A stretch of 64,000 nucleotides of DNA from Bacteriovoracaceae bacterium UBA6153 (GCA_002428265.1 DIUR01000003.1:116148-180147), one strand, 5' to 3'. Positions 52,010 to 60,635 are shown, numbered from the stretch's first letter. Translations and numbers: made by a program. The notes: generated by a model not told the origin, from the letters alone.

Positions 52010-52306
52010 TTATTGGATGTTGTTTTTTAGAAGGTCTTTCAGTTTCCCGATACCTTCCATAAGTACGTAGTCGTTCCAGATAGAGTCTAATTCTCTAAGC
52101 GTTTCAATAATTGAAATCGCTGCTTGATCCTTAGACATTTTTTCTTCTTCTGCCAGATGGTCAACGGCCACTAAAAGAGCATTCATAACTGGTGAGTTAC
52201 AAGTCTTTGCTAATCTTTCTTCATAACTGGTGTTAATTCTTTTTTCTTTGCTTTTAATTACCGCAGTATTTAGAAGCTGAATTGCATCCTGTTTTTCAGA
52301 CATCAT
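52010..52306 (-). CDS. small hypothetical helical protein
   Basis: No family recognised. From the ATG at 52306 (or 52303) it has 97-98 residues, helical and acidic: EKQDAIQLLNTAVIKSKEKRI, NALLVAVDHLAEEEKMSKDQAAISIIETLRELDSI. A longer frame from 52426 would add 40 residues with no clear feature (basic, phenylalanine-rich), so it is not preferred. It converges with the TonB-like gene, 1 base apart. Confidence 0.5.
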   Translation of the reverse strand: MMSEKQDAIQLLNTAVIKSKEKRINTSYEERLAKTCNSPVMNALLVAVDHLAEEEKMSKDQAAISIIETLRELDSIWNDYVLMEGIGKLKDLLKNNIQ

Positions 52307-52494
52307 ATAGTAGTGAATCCCATTCTTAAAAATATGTAAACTTCGTTGGTGTGAGAACAGAAGTATGGTGTTTTTAAAAACGTTCGTAAAGATTTTTTTA
52401 GGTAAAAATTTTTTATGAGAAATCAATCAGTGAGTGTAAAAAATAAAAATAAATTTTAACGAGAAATTAGATACTTTAGAGGAAAATGACTCAG

Positions 52495-52537
52495 TAAAAA
52501 AAGCTAATGGAATGCTTCTTTTAAAGCATTCCATTAG
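52495..52537 (-). terminator. strong rho-independent terminator after gcvH
   Basis: A perfect 14-bp stem (CTAATGGAATGCTT against its reverse complement, 504-517 with 524-537 in the window's last three digits, loop of 6) is followed on the minus strand by CTTTTTTT. It ends the folD-gcvT-gcvH unit 33 bases after gcvH. Confidence 0.93.
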
Positions 52538-52569
52538 TAAGTAAGCGAAAAGTGTAAATTACAAAAGAT

Positions 52570-52959
52570 TTATAGTGTTGATAGAAAATTTTGGTAGTCA
52601 GACGCAGAAAGTAGAGCATTCACTTCAGCAGGATTGCTAAGTTTAATTTTAATCATCCATGCGTTTCCGTATGGTTCAGCATTGCAGAGTTCTGGTGAAT
52701 TAATGACATCTTTGTTTACTTCAAGAACAGTTCCTGCAAGTGGTGAATATAAATCACTTACTGATTTAATCGATTCAACAACACCGAATGCCTGGTGGTG
52801 AGACAGTGTTTTACCAGCTTCTGGAAGTTCAACGAAAACGATATCTCCTAATGCAGATTGAGCGAAATCTGTAATTCCGATGACTGCAACATCACCTTCA
52901 ATTTTCGTCCACTCATGGTCTTTAGTGTATTTAAGTTCTGATGGAATTGAGTTGCTCAT
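52570..52959 (-). CDS. gcvH: glycine cleavage system H protein
   Basis: A 129-residue GcvH. It carries the lipoyl arm between the glycine-cleavage enzymes. The lipoylation site is the lysine in GVVESIKSVSDLYSPLAG (residues about 59-76; Lys65). Start YTKDHEWTKIEGDVAVIGITDFAQSALGDIVFVELPE matches throughout. Its ATG shares one base with the gcvT stop. The glycine dehydrogenase (gcvP) and Lpd genes are not in the window. Confidence 0.97.
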   Translation of the reverse strand: MSNSIPSELKYTKDHEWTKIEGDVAVIGITDFAQSALGDIVFVELPEAGKTLSHHQAFGVVESIKSVSDLYSPLAGTVLEVNKDVINSPELCNAEPYGNAWMIKIKLSNPAEVNALLSASDYQNFLSTL

Positions 52960-54035
52960 TACTTGTGTCCTCCGGTTACGAATGCTTTCGCATGAAAGTT
53001 CGCTTCATAGTTAGTGTTTCTAATATTGATTAAGTATTTTTTATCAGCAGGTACTTTTGCTTTTTCAATTAAAGCAAGGGCAACGCCTTTTCCTGTAACG
53101 ACAGACATCGTTCCACTTGTTACTGTCCCGATTTTTTGTCCCGTAACATCTAAAACATCGTATCCTTCACGTGGAATACCGCGCTCCAGAGAGAGTTTTA
53201 CCAATTGGTACTTAGGCTTGTAAGCTTCAAGGGCCGCTTTTCCGATAAAATCTGGTTTAGACATTTTCACTGTCCAGCCAAGACCAGCATCAAGAGGAGT
53301 TACTGAATCGCTGATCTCATGACCGTATAGCGGATAACAAACTTCAACACGTAAAACGTCTCTCGCAGCAAGACCGCATGGTTTTACGCCATTAAAAATG
53401 AGTTTGCTCCAAAGCTTTTTAGCGTAATCGTGACTTGAAAAAACTTCAAATCCATCTTCACCAGTGTAGCCTGTGCGGGCAACAATAATTTTCTCGCCTT
53501 CGTGAACAGTTTCTAAAATTGAGTAATAAGGAAATTCAGCTGGAATATTCACTCCAAAATCGCGAAGAATTAATTCTGCTTTTGGCCCCTGAAGAGCAAT
53601 TAGTGAATAATCATTTGAAAGATTTGTTAGGGTGATGTTGAAATTAGCTGTTTTTGAGCTAATCCATTCCCAGTCTTTTTGAATGTTAGATGCATTTACA
53701 CAAATAAGAACTTTATCTGTAGCAAGTTTATAAGCGATCAAATCATCAATAACAGTTCCGTCTTCACGGCAAAGTGGAGAGTAAACTGCCTTAAGCATTT
53801 CTGCATTTTTAAAATCGTTTGTTACGATGAAATCAACAAATGCAATTGCATCCGGGCCAGAGACATAAAATTCGCCCATGTGGCTTACATCAAAAACACC
53901 AGCGTGTTCTCTGACGGCCATAACTTCTTCTTTTACAGAAGAGTATTGAAGTGGCATGTCGAATCCAGCGAAAGGAGCCATCTTAGCGTTAAGAGCGAGA
54001 TGTTCTTCATGCAATGAAGTTTTTAGTATAGACAT
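52959..54035 (-). CDS. gcvT: aminomethyltransferase (glycine cleavage T protein)
   Basis: A 358-residue GcvT: SLHEEHLALNAKMAPFAGFDMPLQYSSVKEEVMAVREHAGVFDVSHMGE (positions about 7-55), then SLIALQGPKAELIL (near 141-154), RTGYTGEDGFEVF (near 186-198) and CGLAARDVLRVEVCYPLYGHEI (near 219-240). It transfers the methylene carbon to tetrahydrofolate and releases ammonia. It is followed by gcvH (1-base overlap) and preceded by folD, so the unit feeds one-carbon folates. Confidence 0.97.
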   Translation of the reverse strand: MSILKTSLHEEHLALNAKMAPFAGFDMPLQYSSVKEEVMAVREHAGVFDVSHMGEFYVSGPDAIAFVDFIVTNDFKNAEMLKAVYSPLCREDGTVIDDLIAYKLATDKVLICVNASNIQKDWEWISSKTANFNITLTNLSNDYSLIALQGPKAELILRDFGVNIPAEFPYYSILETVHEGEKIIVARTGYTGEDGFEVFSSHDYAKKLWSKLIFNGVKPCGLAARDVLRVEVCYPLYGHEISDSVTPLDAGLGWTVKMSKPDFIGKAALEAYKPKYQLVKLSLERGIPREGYDVLDVTGQKIGTVTSGTMSVVTGKGVALALIEKAKVPADKKYLINIRNTNYEANFHAKAFVTGGHK

Positions 54036-54057
54036 GTTTTCCCCTATGAAAATAGTC

Positions 54058-54924
54058 CTAAAGAGATAACCTGTTTTTGCTGGCTTGTAAAAGGTTTTGC
54101 GCTAGTGAAACAATAGTCATTGGGCCAACTCCGCCCGGAACAGGAGTGATGGCAGAGACAAGTTGCGCGACTTTTTCAAAATGAACATCACCGCAAAGCT
54201 GGCCTTGAGTGTCAGTATTCATTCCTACGTCGATAATAACTTGATTTTTATTAGGGGAAATATAAGATTCATCGATAAAATGCGCCTTTCCAATCGCGCT
54301 GATAAGAATGTCGCAGTTTTTTGTTAGCTCTTTTAAATTTTCAGTGTGTGAGTGACAAAGAGTGACAGTCGCATTTTGATTAGTGAGAAGCATTGCGAGA
54401 GGTTTTCCAACAATCATGCTTCTTCCAATAATCACGACTTTTTTTCCAGAAACCTGAATCTGACTTTCTTGCATTAAAGTAAGAATTCCTTTTGGTGTGC
54501 ATGAAATAAAATGCTTATTGTCACTTTTGTTAGCAATCAAAGCATAAATATTTTCTGGATGAAAACCATCGACATCTTTTTCTTTGACGACCAAGTGCCC
54601 GACATCAAGATGCGAAAGATGTTTAGGAAGTGGAAGTTGAATGATACAACCATGAACCGATTCGTCTTGATTGATTTGCTCAATCGTTTTTTTGAACTCA
54701 GTTTCTGAAATGTTTTCATCGAGAGCGACTATTTCACAAAGAGCGCCGATTTTTTCACAGAATTTTTTCTTACTGGAAGTGTAAATAAGACTTGCTGGAT
54801 CTGAGCCGACAAGGACGACTTTTAATTGAGGAAAAATATTATTTTCCTTCAAGGTTTTACATTCAGCCTTTAAGCCTTTTGTAATCAGTTTTTTGACTGA
54901 AGCCGAGTGAAGTATTTGACTCAT
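54058..54924 (-). CDS. folD: methylenetetrahydrofolate dehydrogenase/cyclohydrolase
   Basis: A 288-residue FolD. It oxidises methylene-THF and hydrolyses methenyl-THF to formyl-THF. Visible signatures: LKVVLVGSDPASLIYTSSKKKFCEKIG (about 34-60; catalytic Lys), GCIIQLPLPKHLS (near 112-124), the KDVDGFHPEN segment (about 133-142), VVIIGRSMIVGKPLAMLL (nucleotide site) and PVPGGVGPMTIVSL near the end. It heads the folD-gcvT-gcvH operon, 22 bases before gcvT. Confidence 0.97.
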   Translation of the reverse strand: MSQILHSASVKKLITKGLKAECKTLKENNIFPQLKVVLVGSDPASLIYTSSKKKFCEKIGALCEIVALDENISETEFKKTIEQINQDESVHGCIIQLPLPKHLSHLDVGHLVVKEKDVDGFHPENIYALIANKSDNKHFISCTPKGILTLMQESQIQVSGKKVVIIGRSMIVGKPLAMLLTNQNATVTLCHSHTENLKELTKNCDILISAIGKAHFIDESYISPNKNQVIIDVGMNTDTQGQLCGDVHFEKVAQLVSAITPVPGGVGPMTIVSLAQNLLQASKNRLSL

Positions 54925-55000
54925 GCGTGAATGATACTCATTTAGAGATATTTTTACAAAGAAAAAAAACTTAAGTACGATTTAAATATCGAGGGATTTT

Positions 55001-55174
55001 ATGCTTTTTTATATTGGGCTTGGAATGCAGTTAATTGGTTTCGCTTCTGTTGGACTGTGTCTATTTGCAGGTCTTGCTAAGGGTGATTACGGCCAGCTTG
55101 AACTCATTCAATTAGTTGGTGGGTCATTACTGTTTTACATTGGTACTTTTTTAAAAGGCAAAGGTGCTAAATGA
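55001..55174 (+). CDS. small two-helix membrane protein upstream of ruvC
   Basis: A 57-residue protein not obvious by length alone: ATG at 55001 with a strong Shine-Dalgarno GAGGG (about 5 bases upstream). Two hydrophobic helices (FYIGLGMQLIGFASVGLCLF and LIQLVGGSLLFYIGTF) are joined by the polar KGDYGQLE. The stop overlaps the ruvC ATG by 4 bases (ATGA). Tight coupling and good start argue it is translated. No function is known. Confidence 0.75.
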   Translation: MLFYIGLGMQLIGFASVGLCLFAGLAKGDYGQLELIQLVGGSLLFYIGTFLKGKGAK

Positions 55175-55671
55175 TTATCTTGGGAATTGACCCCGGATCG
55201 AGAAAAGCAGGATATGCGCTTATCGAAGTTCAAGGCAAAAAAATTTCATATATTGCTTCGGGCGTTTTAAAATACGATCACGTTGATGAATTTCTCGAAA
55301 GACTGGGAATGATTTATCAAACTTGCGATGAATTAATGAATCGCTACAATCCCGATGAAGTTTCAATTGAAGCTTTGATTTATGTAAAAAGCGTAGATGC
55401 ACTAAGTAAGCTTGCTCAAGCAAGAGGAGCGATGATTGCAGCATTTTCACGTACGAAACTTGGAAAAATTTACGAGTATTCACCAAACGCAGTAAAATCT
55501 TCAGTCAGTGGGCATGGTCATGCTGATAAAGAAGCCATTGATAAGGCCATGTCGATGATGTTTGGAAAAATGACTTTTAAAACGTCAGATGAGTCTGACG
55601 CTCTGGCAATTGCTGTTTGTCACGTATTCAATAGAAATATGAAAATGAAATTAATGGGGAAGGCAGTATGA
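55171..55671 (+). CDS. ruvC: Holliday junction resolvase RuvC
   Basis: A 166-residue endonuclease that cuts Holliday junctions. ILGIDPGSRKAGYALIE carries the first catalytic Asp (D6), VSIEALIYVKSVDALSKLAQARGA the Glu region (near 64-87), and DESDALAIAVCHVFN the C-terminal acidic pair. ruvA follows with a 4-base overlap, ruvB 2 bases after that. Confidence 0.97.
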   Translation: MIILGIDPGSRKAGYALIEVQGKKISYIASGVLKYDHVDEFLERLGMIYQTCDELMNRYNPDEVSIEALIYVKSVDALSKLAQARGAMIAAFSRTKLGKIYEYSPNAVKSSVSGHGHADKEAIDKAMSMMFGKMTFKTSDESDALAIAVCHVFNRNMKMKLMGKAV

Positions 55672-56330
55672 TTGGTTTTTTAAACGGTGAAGTTCTCTTC
55701 AGTGATGGAAATGAATCTATTATCCAAACCTCGACGGGAATCGGTTATCAGGTTTTTTATAATAAAGTTCTGGTAGAAGGAACTCATGCCGCAATCTTCG
55801 TGGCTCATATTATCAAAGAAGATTCTGAAACCCTTTTTGGTTTTCATTCATTAAGAGCTAAAAAACTTTTTGAAATGCTTTTAACTGTAAAAGGCATTGG
55901 CCCTAAATCAGCTTACAACTTGATTGCAAATTTAGGTGTAAACGAGATTATCAATGCTGTTAACCTGGAAGCTAAGGCGTCCCTTACAAAAGTGCCTGGT
56001 CTTGGTTCAAAAGGTGCAGCTCAAATCGTATTAGACCTCGCTGGAAAAATCGATAGAGTAAAAATGTATAGCGATTCATCTAAAATCATCAGAGGTGGGC
56101 TTGCTCCAGCAGCAAAAACATCATTAATTATTGAAGAGACTCACTACATTGAAGAAGAGGTCAGTGTTGGATCAGTTAATCAGCATGAGATCATGAATGA
56201 TACATTAATGGCCTGTAAAGAACTGGGCTTCAAAGAAGATAAGATCATTCCTATCGCTCAAAAAATTCTCGGTGCCAATTTAATCACAAAACCAGAACAG
56301 TTAATTCATCTGGTTCTTAAAGAATTATAA
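55668..56330 (+). CDS. ruvA: Holliday junction branch migration protein RuvA
   Basis: A 220-residue DNA-binding tetramer subunit. The N-terminal OB fold opens IGFLNGEVLFSDGNESIIQTSTGIGYQVFY. Two helix-hairpin-helix units follow (LLTVKGIGPKSAYNLIANLG, LTKVPGLGSKGAAQIVLDL). The C-terminal RuvB-contacting domain (TLMACKELGFKEDKI) is present. Coupled to ruvC and ruvB. Confidence 0.97.
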   Translation: MIGFLNGEVLFSDGNESIIQTSTGIGYQVFYNKVLVEGTHAAIFVAHIIKEDSETLFGFHSLRAKKLFEMLLTVKGIGPKSAYNLIANLGVNEIINAVNLEAKASLTKVPGLGSKGAAQIVLDLAGKIDRVKMYSDSSKIIRGGLAPAAKTSLIIEETHYIEEEVSVGSVNQHEIMNDTLMACKELGFKEDKIIPIAQKILGANLITKPEQLIHLVLKEL

Positions 56331-56332
56331 AT

Positions 56333-57346
56333 ATGATTATTGAAAATGATGAAAATGGACGCGTTTTAGCAGGAGAGACTCACACAGAGGAGTTTAAGCA
56401 TGAAGTGCTTTTGCGCCCAACTGATTTCTCTGAATATATCGGCCAGAAAAAAGTCGTTCAAAATATTGATGTTATGGTTGAGTCTGCAAAAATTAGAAAC
56501 TCTGCTATGGATCACGCACTTTTGTCAGGTCCTCCGGGCCTTGGAAAAACTTCACTTGCCATGATTATTGCAAAATCAATTGGAAGTGAATTGCATGTTA
56601 TTTCGGGACCAGCGATTGAAAAAAAGGGTGATCTCGCTGCTATTTTAACCAATCTTGGACCTCGCGATGTTTTATTCATCGACGAGATTCATAGAATGAA
56701 TATTTCAGTTGAAGAAATCCTTTATTCTGCAATGGAAGACTATCGTTTAGATATCGTCATTGGCCAGGGGCCAAGCGCTCGTACGATGCAGATTCAGGTT
56801 GCACCATTTACATTAATTGGAGCGACAACGAGATCAGGCCTTCTTTCAAATCCTCTAAGAGATCGTTTCATGGCCCATCTTCATTTTGATTTTTATAATC
56901 ATAGTGAGTTGGCAGAAATCGTAGAAAACAATTCAAAGAAATTAAATATCATTTTAGATAAGGCTGCATTGAAGTTAATTGCAGCTTGCGCCCGAGGCAC
57001 TCCGAGAATTGCCAATAGAATTTTAAGAAGAGTAAGAGATTTTTCACTGGTAAAAGGTGAGAGTCATATTTCAGAAGATTCAGTTAAAAAATCCCTATCT
57101 TTGATGGAAATCGACTCTTACGGATTAGACCGCATGGATAGAAAAATCCTTCAAGTTATTGAGGATTATTACAAGGGTGGACCGGTAGGGATTGAAACTC
57201 TTTGCGCAACGCTGGCAGAGGATAGAACAACTATTGAAGACGTCTACGAGCCTTATCTACTTAAAGAGGGGTTTTTACTAAGAACGCCAAGAGGAAGGGA
57301 GATAAGCCAGAAGTCTCGTGAGCATATCGCCAAGAACAAAGACTAG
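56333..57346 (+). CDS. ruvB: Holliday junction branch migration ATPase RuvB
   Basis: A 337-residue AAA+ motor. It shows LRPTDFSEYIGQKKVVQNI (near 25-43), Walker A SGPPGLGKTSLAMIIA (near 65-80), Walker B FIDEIHRM and GATTRSGLLSNPLRDRFM (sensor and arginine finger), and a C-terminal winged helix (GPVGIETLCATLAEDRTTIEDVYEPYLLKEGFLLRTPRGR). It is the last of ruvCAB. Confidence 0.98.
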   Translation: MIIENDENGRVLAGETHTEEFKHEVLLRPTDFSEYIGQKKVVQNIDVMVESAKIRNSAMDHALLSGPPGLGKTSLAMIIAKSIGSELHVISGPAIEKKGDLAAILTNLGPRDVLFIDEIHRMNISVEEILYSAMEDYRLDIVIGQGPSARTMQIQVAPFTLIGATTRSGLLSNPLRDRFMAHLHFDFYNHSELAEIVENNSKKLNIILDKAALKLIAACARGTPRIANRILRRVRDFSLVKGESHISEDSVKKSLSLMEIDSYGLDRMDRKILQVIEDYYKGGPVGIETLCATLAEDRTTIEDVYEPYLLKEGFLLRTPRGREISQKSREHIAKNKD

Positions 57347-57383
57347 TTAAAAATCTTGTCATTAAAATGTCTTTAATATAATG

Positions 57384-57412
57384 AAGGGCTACATCAACCA
57401 GAGGTAGCCCTT
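57384..57412 (+). promoter_or_regulatory. stem-loop holding the Shine-Dalgarno and abutting the start codon
   Basis: A perfect 9-bp stem (AAGGGCTAC with GTAGCCCTT) closes a loop of 11 bases ending in CCAGAG. The Shine-Dalgarno GAGG (57401-57404) straddles the loop and the first stem base, and the ATG (57413) starts directly after the stem. No T-run follows, so it is not a terminator. It may control translation of the secreted protein downstream; that is inferred. Confidence 0.55.
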
Positions 57413-58015
57413 ATGAAATCTTTAATTATCGCCATGACTTTAGTTTTCTCTTTGCCTGTATTTGCCAAAGAAGAACTCGTTGGTTCATTTACCATTGAAA
57501 AGCATGATTACAATTTTTATCTAAGCTATGACCTGGCAGCAGGGCAAATGGCCGATGGAAAGTCTGTTAATTTCTTTGAAGCTTCAAAAATTCCCGAAAC
57601 AGGGTTTGAAGTAGGCGCTTACTGTTCATATTCAGTCGCATTCTACGTTCCTTATAAAATAGTTATCACCAAAGCGACTACTGGCGAGAGAGTCTATTTG
57701 AAAAACGGCGTTGAGGTTTTTAATTTTTCAGCTGGTGGCGGATTAATGTCTGAACAAAAATGCAATTGGGTTATTGATGGATGGAAATCAAATGCCTCGG
57801 GACAATTAAGAATCAATGAGCATTCGCTTATCATCAATAATAAGTATTTCCGATTTATCCTTTCTACAGAGCTTACTTCATCACTAATTGGCACTAGAGA
57901 GGCAACAGTCGTAGTTGAGAAAACTTCGGCACCAAAAAACGCTCAGGTGTGGCTGGATACAATGCCAGACCAATCTGGGGCCTACGATAGAACGTGGTTT
58001 CCTCTGGGGCTGTAA
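57413..58015 (+). CDS. secreted hypothetical protein
   Basis: No family recognised. A 200-residue protein with a clean Sec signal (KSLIIAMTLVFSLPVFA, cut before KEELVG). The mature part is beta-rich with two cysteines (C64 in GAYCSYS, C117 in SEQKCNW) that may form a disulfide. Glycine-containing and aromatic strands (FYVPYKIVI, VEVFNFSAGGG) suggest a compact secreted domain. It has a stem-loop at its start (57384-57412) and converges with the thioesterase gene, 1 base apart. Confidence 0.6.
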   Translation: MKSLIIAMTLVFSLPVFAKEELVGSFTIEKHDYNFYLSYDLAAGQMADGKSVNFFEASKIPETGFEVGAYCSYSVAFYVPYKIVITKATTGERVYLKNGVEVFNFSAGGGLMSEQKCNWVIDGWKSNASGQLRINEHSLIINNKYFRFILSTELTSSLIGTREATVVVEKTSAPKNAQVWLDTMPDQSGAYDRTWFPLGL

Positions 58016-58016
58016 T

Positions 58017-58448
58017 TTATTTTTTGTTAATAATGGCCATGATGATTTTTGAATCACAAATGAGCTTATTGTCATCGTTATAGATTTCGATTCTCCAGGT
58101 CTGAGATGACCTGCCCATATAAATTTGTTTTACTACACCACGAACAAGACCTTTTGTAGCAGATCTTATATGGGTAGCTTCGATGTGCTGGCCGACCGCC
58201 ATCTTTTCATTCGTATCAATGCACATATTAGCAGCAATACTTCCCAGTGTTTCTGCGAGGACGCATGAAGCGCCTCCGTGAAGAAGTCTTGCTGGCTGAA
58301 ATGTACGCTCATCAACCGGCATTGTGCCTTCAAGTGTGTCAGCGCCTAGTTTTGTTAGCTCTATCCCGATATGCGAGACTAAAGTGTTCTTACTAAACTT
58401 GTTCATTTGTTCTAATGTTAAATCTTTTTTAAACCAGATTGATTCCAT
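58017..58448 (-). CDS. hotdog-fold thioesterase (MenI/YdiI-like)
   Basis: From the ATG at 58448 (Shine-Dalgarno AGGA) it has 143 residues. It matches YdiI/MenI closely: KDLTLEQMNKFSKNTLVSHIGIELTKLGADTLEGTMPVDERTFQPARLLHGGASCVLAETLG over residues about 7-68, with the catalytic acid and the HGG loop (near 55-60) and GQHIEATHIRSATKGLVRGV. These enzymes hydrolyse acyl-CoA thioesters, in MenI that of 1,4-dihydroxy-2-naphthoyl-CoA in menaquinone synthesis, but broad specificity is common. Its Shine-Dalgarno lies in the sequence just past a decayed barrel-gene end. Confidence 0.88.
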   Translation of the reverse strand: MESIWFKKDLTLEQMNKFSKNTLVSHIGIELTKLGADTLEGTMPVDERTFQPARLLHGGASCVLAETLGSIAANMCIDTNEKMAVGQHIEATHIRSATKGLVRGVVKQIYMGRSSQTWRIEIYNDDNKLICDSKIIMAIINKK

Positions 58449-58455
58449 AGTGATC

Positions 58456-58635
58456 CTAAAAAACAACAAACCCTAATCCAACTCCGATTCTGTTAATCGT
58501 TAGAGTCGTCGGTCCTTCTAGCATGTGACGCTTGTAAATAATGTGATACGTGAAGCGACTTTCACCTTTGAGACTAGCAAAAAGTAAAAAACGCTGCCCT
58601 TCGAATTTATCATCAGGATTAGAAGATGTCGTGTT
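58456..58635 (-). pseudogene. 3' remnant of an outer-membrane beta-barrel gene
   Basis: On the minus strand a frame of 59 codons without a start codon runs from just after an in-frame stop (58636-58638) to TAG at 58456-58458. The translation has barrel-type strands (GQRFLLFASLKGESRFTYHIIYKRHM) and ends NRIGVGLGFVVF, with the terminal phenylalanine typical of barrel proteins. It lacks ATG and Shine-Dalgarno. I read it as the C-terminal end of a lost gene. It lies back to back with another truncated frame. Confidence 0.5.
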
Positions 58636-58705
58636 TTAATTTAGAGACTGAGCAAAACTTGATTTAACTAAAACCTTTTATAGAGCAGCCAGTGCAACAT
58701 TCAAT

Positions 58706-59371
58706 ATGGAAAGTGGCGGAGATGGTAATGCGATTTACAATCGTTATGCCGGCAAAAAAAATAATGGTGTCGCGCAAGTGTGGGGGACAGCATTGAATCT
58801 CTCACTTGGTAATGGTGAATATGAAATTTATGATTTTACAGCAGGAGCAAGTCGATTATTGGTTGATACAATAGGAAGGGTTGGTATTGGAACCACAACT
58901 CCGGGTTACGAGCTTCACGTGAATGGTCAAGTTGCAGGAACATCAAGTTACGTGAACGCGTCTGATCTACGTTACAAAAAAAATGTAACTGCAATTTCGA
59001 ATGCTCTTGAAAAATTAACTTCTATCGATGGCGTGTTTTATAGTTTCAAAAACGATGAGTATCCAAAGATGAAATTTTCAAATCGCCGCGAAATGGGTGT
59101 GATCGCTCAAAAAGTTGAAAAGATTTTTCCGGAAGCTGTTTCAAAAGATGAAAAAGGTTTTAGGTCTGTTGCGTATTCAATGTTAATTGCTCCCATCATC
59201 GAATCAATCAAAGAAATTAAAAACTGGTTGATCGGCCACGATAAAGCGATTGAACAAAACCAAAGAAAGATCGCCTCTCTTGAATCAGAAGTTCGTAAAC
59301 AAAAAGAAGAAAATGCAGTGATGAAAAGCTGGATATGCTCAAAAGATCCCAAGGCCCCTATCTGTAAATAG
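58706..59371 (+). CDS. 5'-truncated fibre/tail protein end with S74 self-cleaving chaperone domain
   Basis: A 221-residue frame whose N-terminus is probably missing: the frame is open back to a stop at 58649 with no start having a Shine-Dalgarno, and the reading before the ATG (KTFYRAASATFN) already fits the same protein. Residues 1-80 have beta-strands of fibre type (GRVGIGTTTPGYELHVNG). From S86 the S74 intramolecular chaperone begins: S86-D-L-R-Y-K91 gives the Ser-Lys dyad with the spacing known from phage endosialidase. A coiled region (about 165-205) follows. In phages and surface proteins S74 domains trimerise fibres and cut themselves off. Here it looks like the surviving end of a larger gene, perhaps still expressed. 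Confidence 0.6.
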   Translation: MESGGDGNAIYNRYAGKKNNGVAQVWGTALNLSLGNGEYEIYDFTAGASRLLVDTIGRVGIGTTTPGYELHVNGQVAGTSSYVNASDLRYKKNVTAISNALEKLTSIDGVFYSFKNDEYPKMKFSNRREMGVIAQKVEKIFPEAVSKDEKGFRSVAYSMLIAPIIESIKEIKNWLIGHDKAIEQNQRKIASLESEVRKQKEENAVMKSWICSKDPKAPICK

Positions 59372-59664
59372 AGTCTCTCTATAATTAAACATTGAATAGA
59401 CACCTAATTAATTGAAATTACATGTTTAATAGTTAAACAAAATTCTCAAATATAAGCATTTTTTTCACTAACTAGTTAATTTTCCCTGCAAAATTTGAAT
59501 TTGTAGTAATATAGGACTGATTTGATCGTGCGGTTATCGGCAAGAATTATTACTTTAGGCCCTGACCCTTAAGGATTATAATGTTTTAAGTTGCCAATAA
59601 AATAAGAGGCAATTAAATTGTGAAAAATATTAAGAAATATTGATTATATAGGCTTTAAAAATTG

Positions 59665-60585
59665 ATGTTAAACCAAAGAACTCTCGCTAAAAAACTCTCT
59701 GTTACTGGTATCGGTATTCACTCCGGTAAAAAAGTAACGTTAACTCTGCACCCGGCAGAGGCGGATTTTGGTATTCAATTCAAACGCACTGATATTCCAA
59801 ATGCACCAGTTCTTAAAGCAACTGCAGAAACTGTAGGAGCGACAGAAAATAATACAACACTTGGTGGCGGCGTAAACGCTGTTCACACTGTTGAGCATTT
59901 ACTCTCAGCTTTTTACGGCTTTGGTATTGATAACGTTTACTGCGAAATCAATAGGCCGGAAGTTCCAATCATGGATGGGTCAGGGGCCTCTTTCGTTTTC
60001 TTATTAAAGGAAACGGGGATCGCAACTCTTAACAAATCAAAAAAGTTTTTAATCGTACTTGAAAAAGTTCGCGTTGAGTTTGACGACAAGTGGGCGGAGA
60101 TCGAACCGTCTTCAAAACTTATTATCGATTCAACAATTGTATTCGCTCACCCGACAATTAAAACTCAGAATAAAGTTTTCGAATTTTCATGCGAAAACTA
60201 TATTAATGAAATCGGTAGAGCTCGCACATTCGGTTTATTAAAAGACGTAGACGCACTAAAAAGAAAGGGACTCATCAAAGGTGGATCTCTAGATAACGCT
60301 ATCGTTTTAGATGACTACAAAGTAGTTAATCCTGAAGGTCTGCGTTTTGCTGACGAATTTGTTCGTCACAAAATCTTAGACACAGTTGGAGACATCTCTC
60401 TTCTAGGTCATGAGATCGCGGGAAAGATTACGACTTATAAATCAGGTCACCACGTCCATAATCTTCTATGTAGAAAACTTCTTGCGACTCCATCAGCGTA
60501 CGAAATTGTTTCTGCAGCCTCACTTGAACGTGAAACAGTTGAAGCCTTCACACTCCCCAGAGCTTTACAACCATCGTTTCATTAG
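59665..60585 (+). CDS. lpxC: UDP-3-O-acyl-N-acetylglucosamine deacetylase
   Basis: A 306-residue zinc deacetylase, first committed step of lipid A synthesis. The zinc ligands and catalytic residues are clear: HTVEHLLSAFYG (near 74-85), SGASFVFLL, HKILDTVGDISLLG (near 233-246) and SGHHVHNLLCRKLL (near 258-271). The ATG at 59665 is preferred; a TTG at 59662 is adjacent. Upstream 59372-59664 is A+T-rich with no other gene. Confidence 0.97.
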   Translation: MLNQRTLAKKLSVTGIGIHSGKKVTLTLHPAEADFGIQFKRTDIPNAPVLKATAETVGATENNTTLGGGVNAVHTVEHLLSAFYGFGIDNVYCEINRPEVPIMDGSGASFVFLLKETGIATLNKSKKFLIVLEKVRVEFDDKWAEIEPSSKLIIDSTIVFAHPTIKTQNKVFEFSCENYINEIGRARTFGLLKDVDALKRKGLIKGGSLDNAIVLDDYKVVNPEGLRFADEFVRHKILDTVGDISLLGHEIAGKITTYKSGHHVHNLLCRKLLATPSAYEIVSAASLERETVEAFTLPRALQPSFH

Positions 60586-60635
60586 TTAAAAGTTTAGAGC
60601 ATTATAAATAAATTAAATTCATCCAAGGTATCCAT

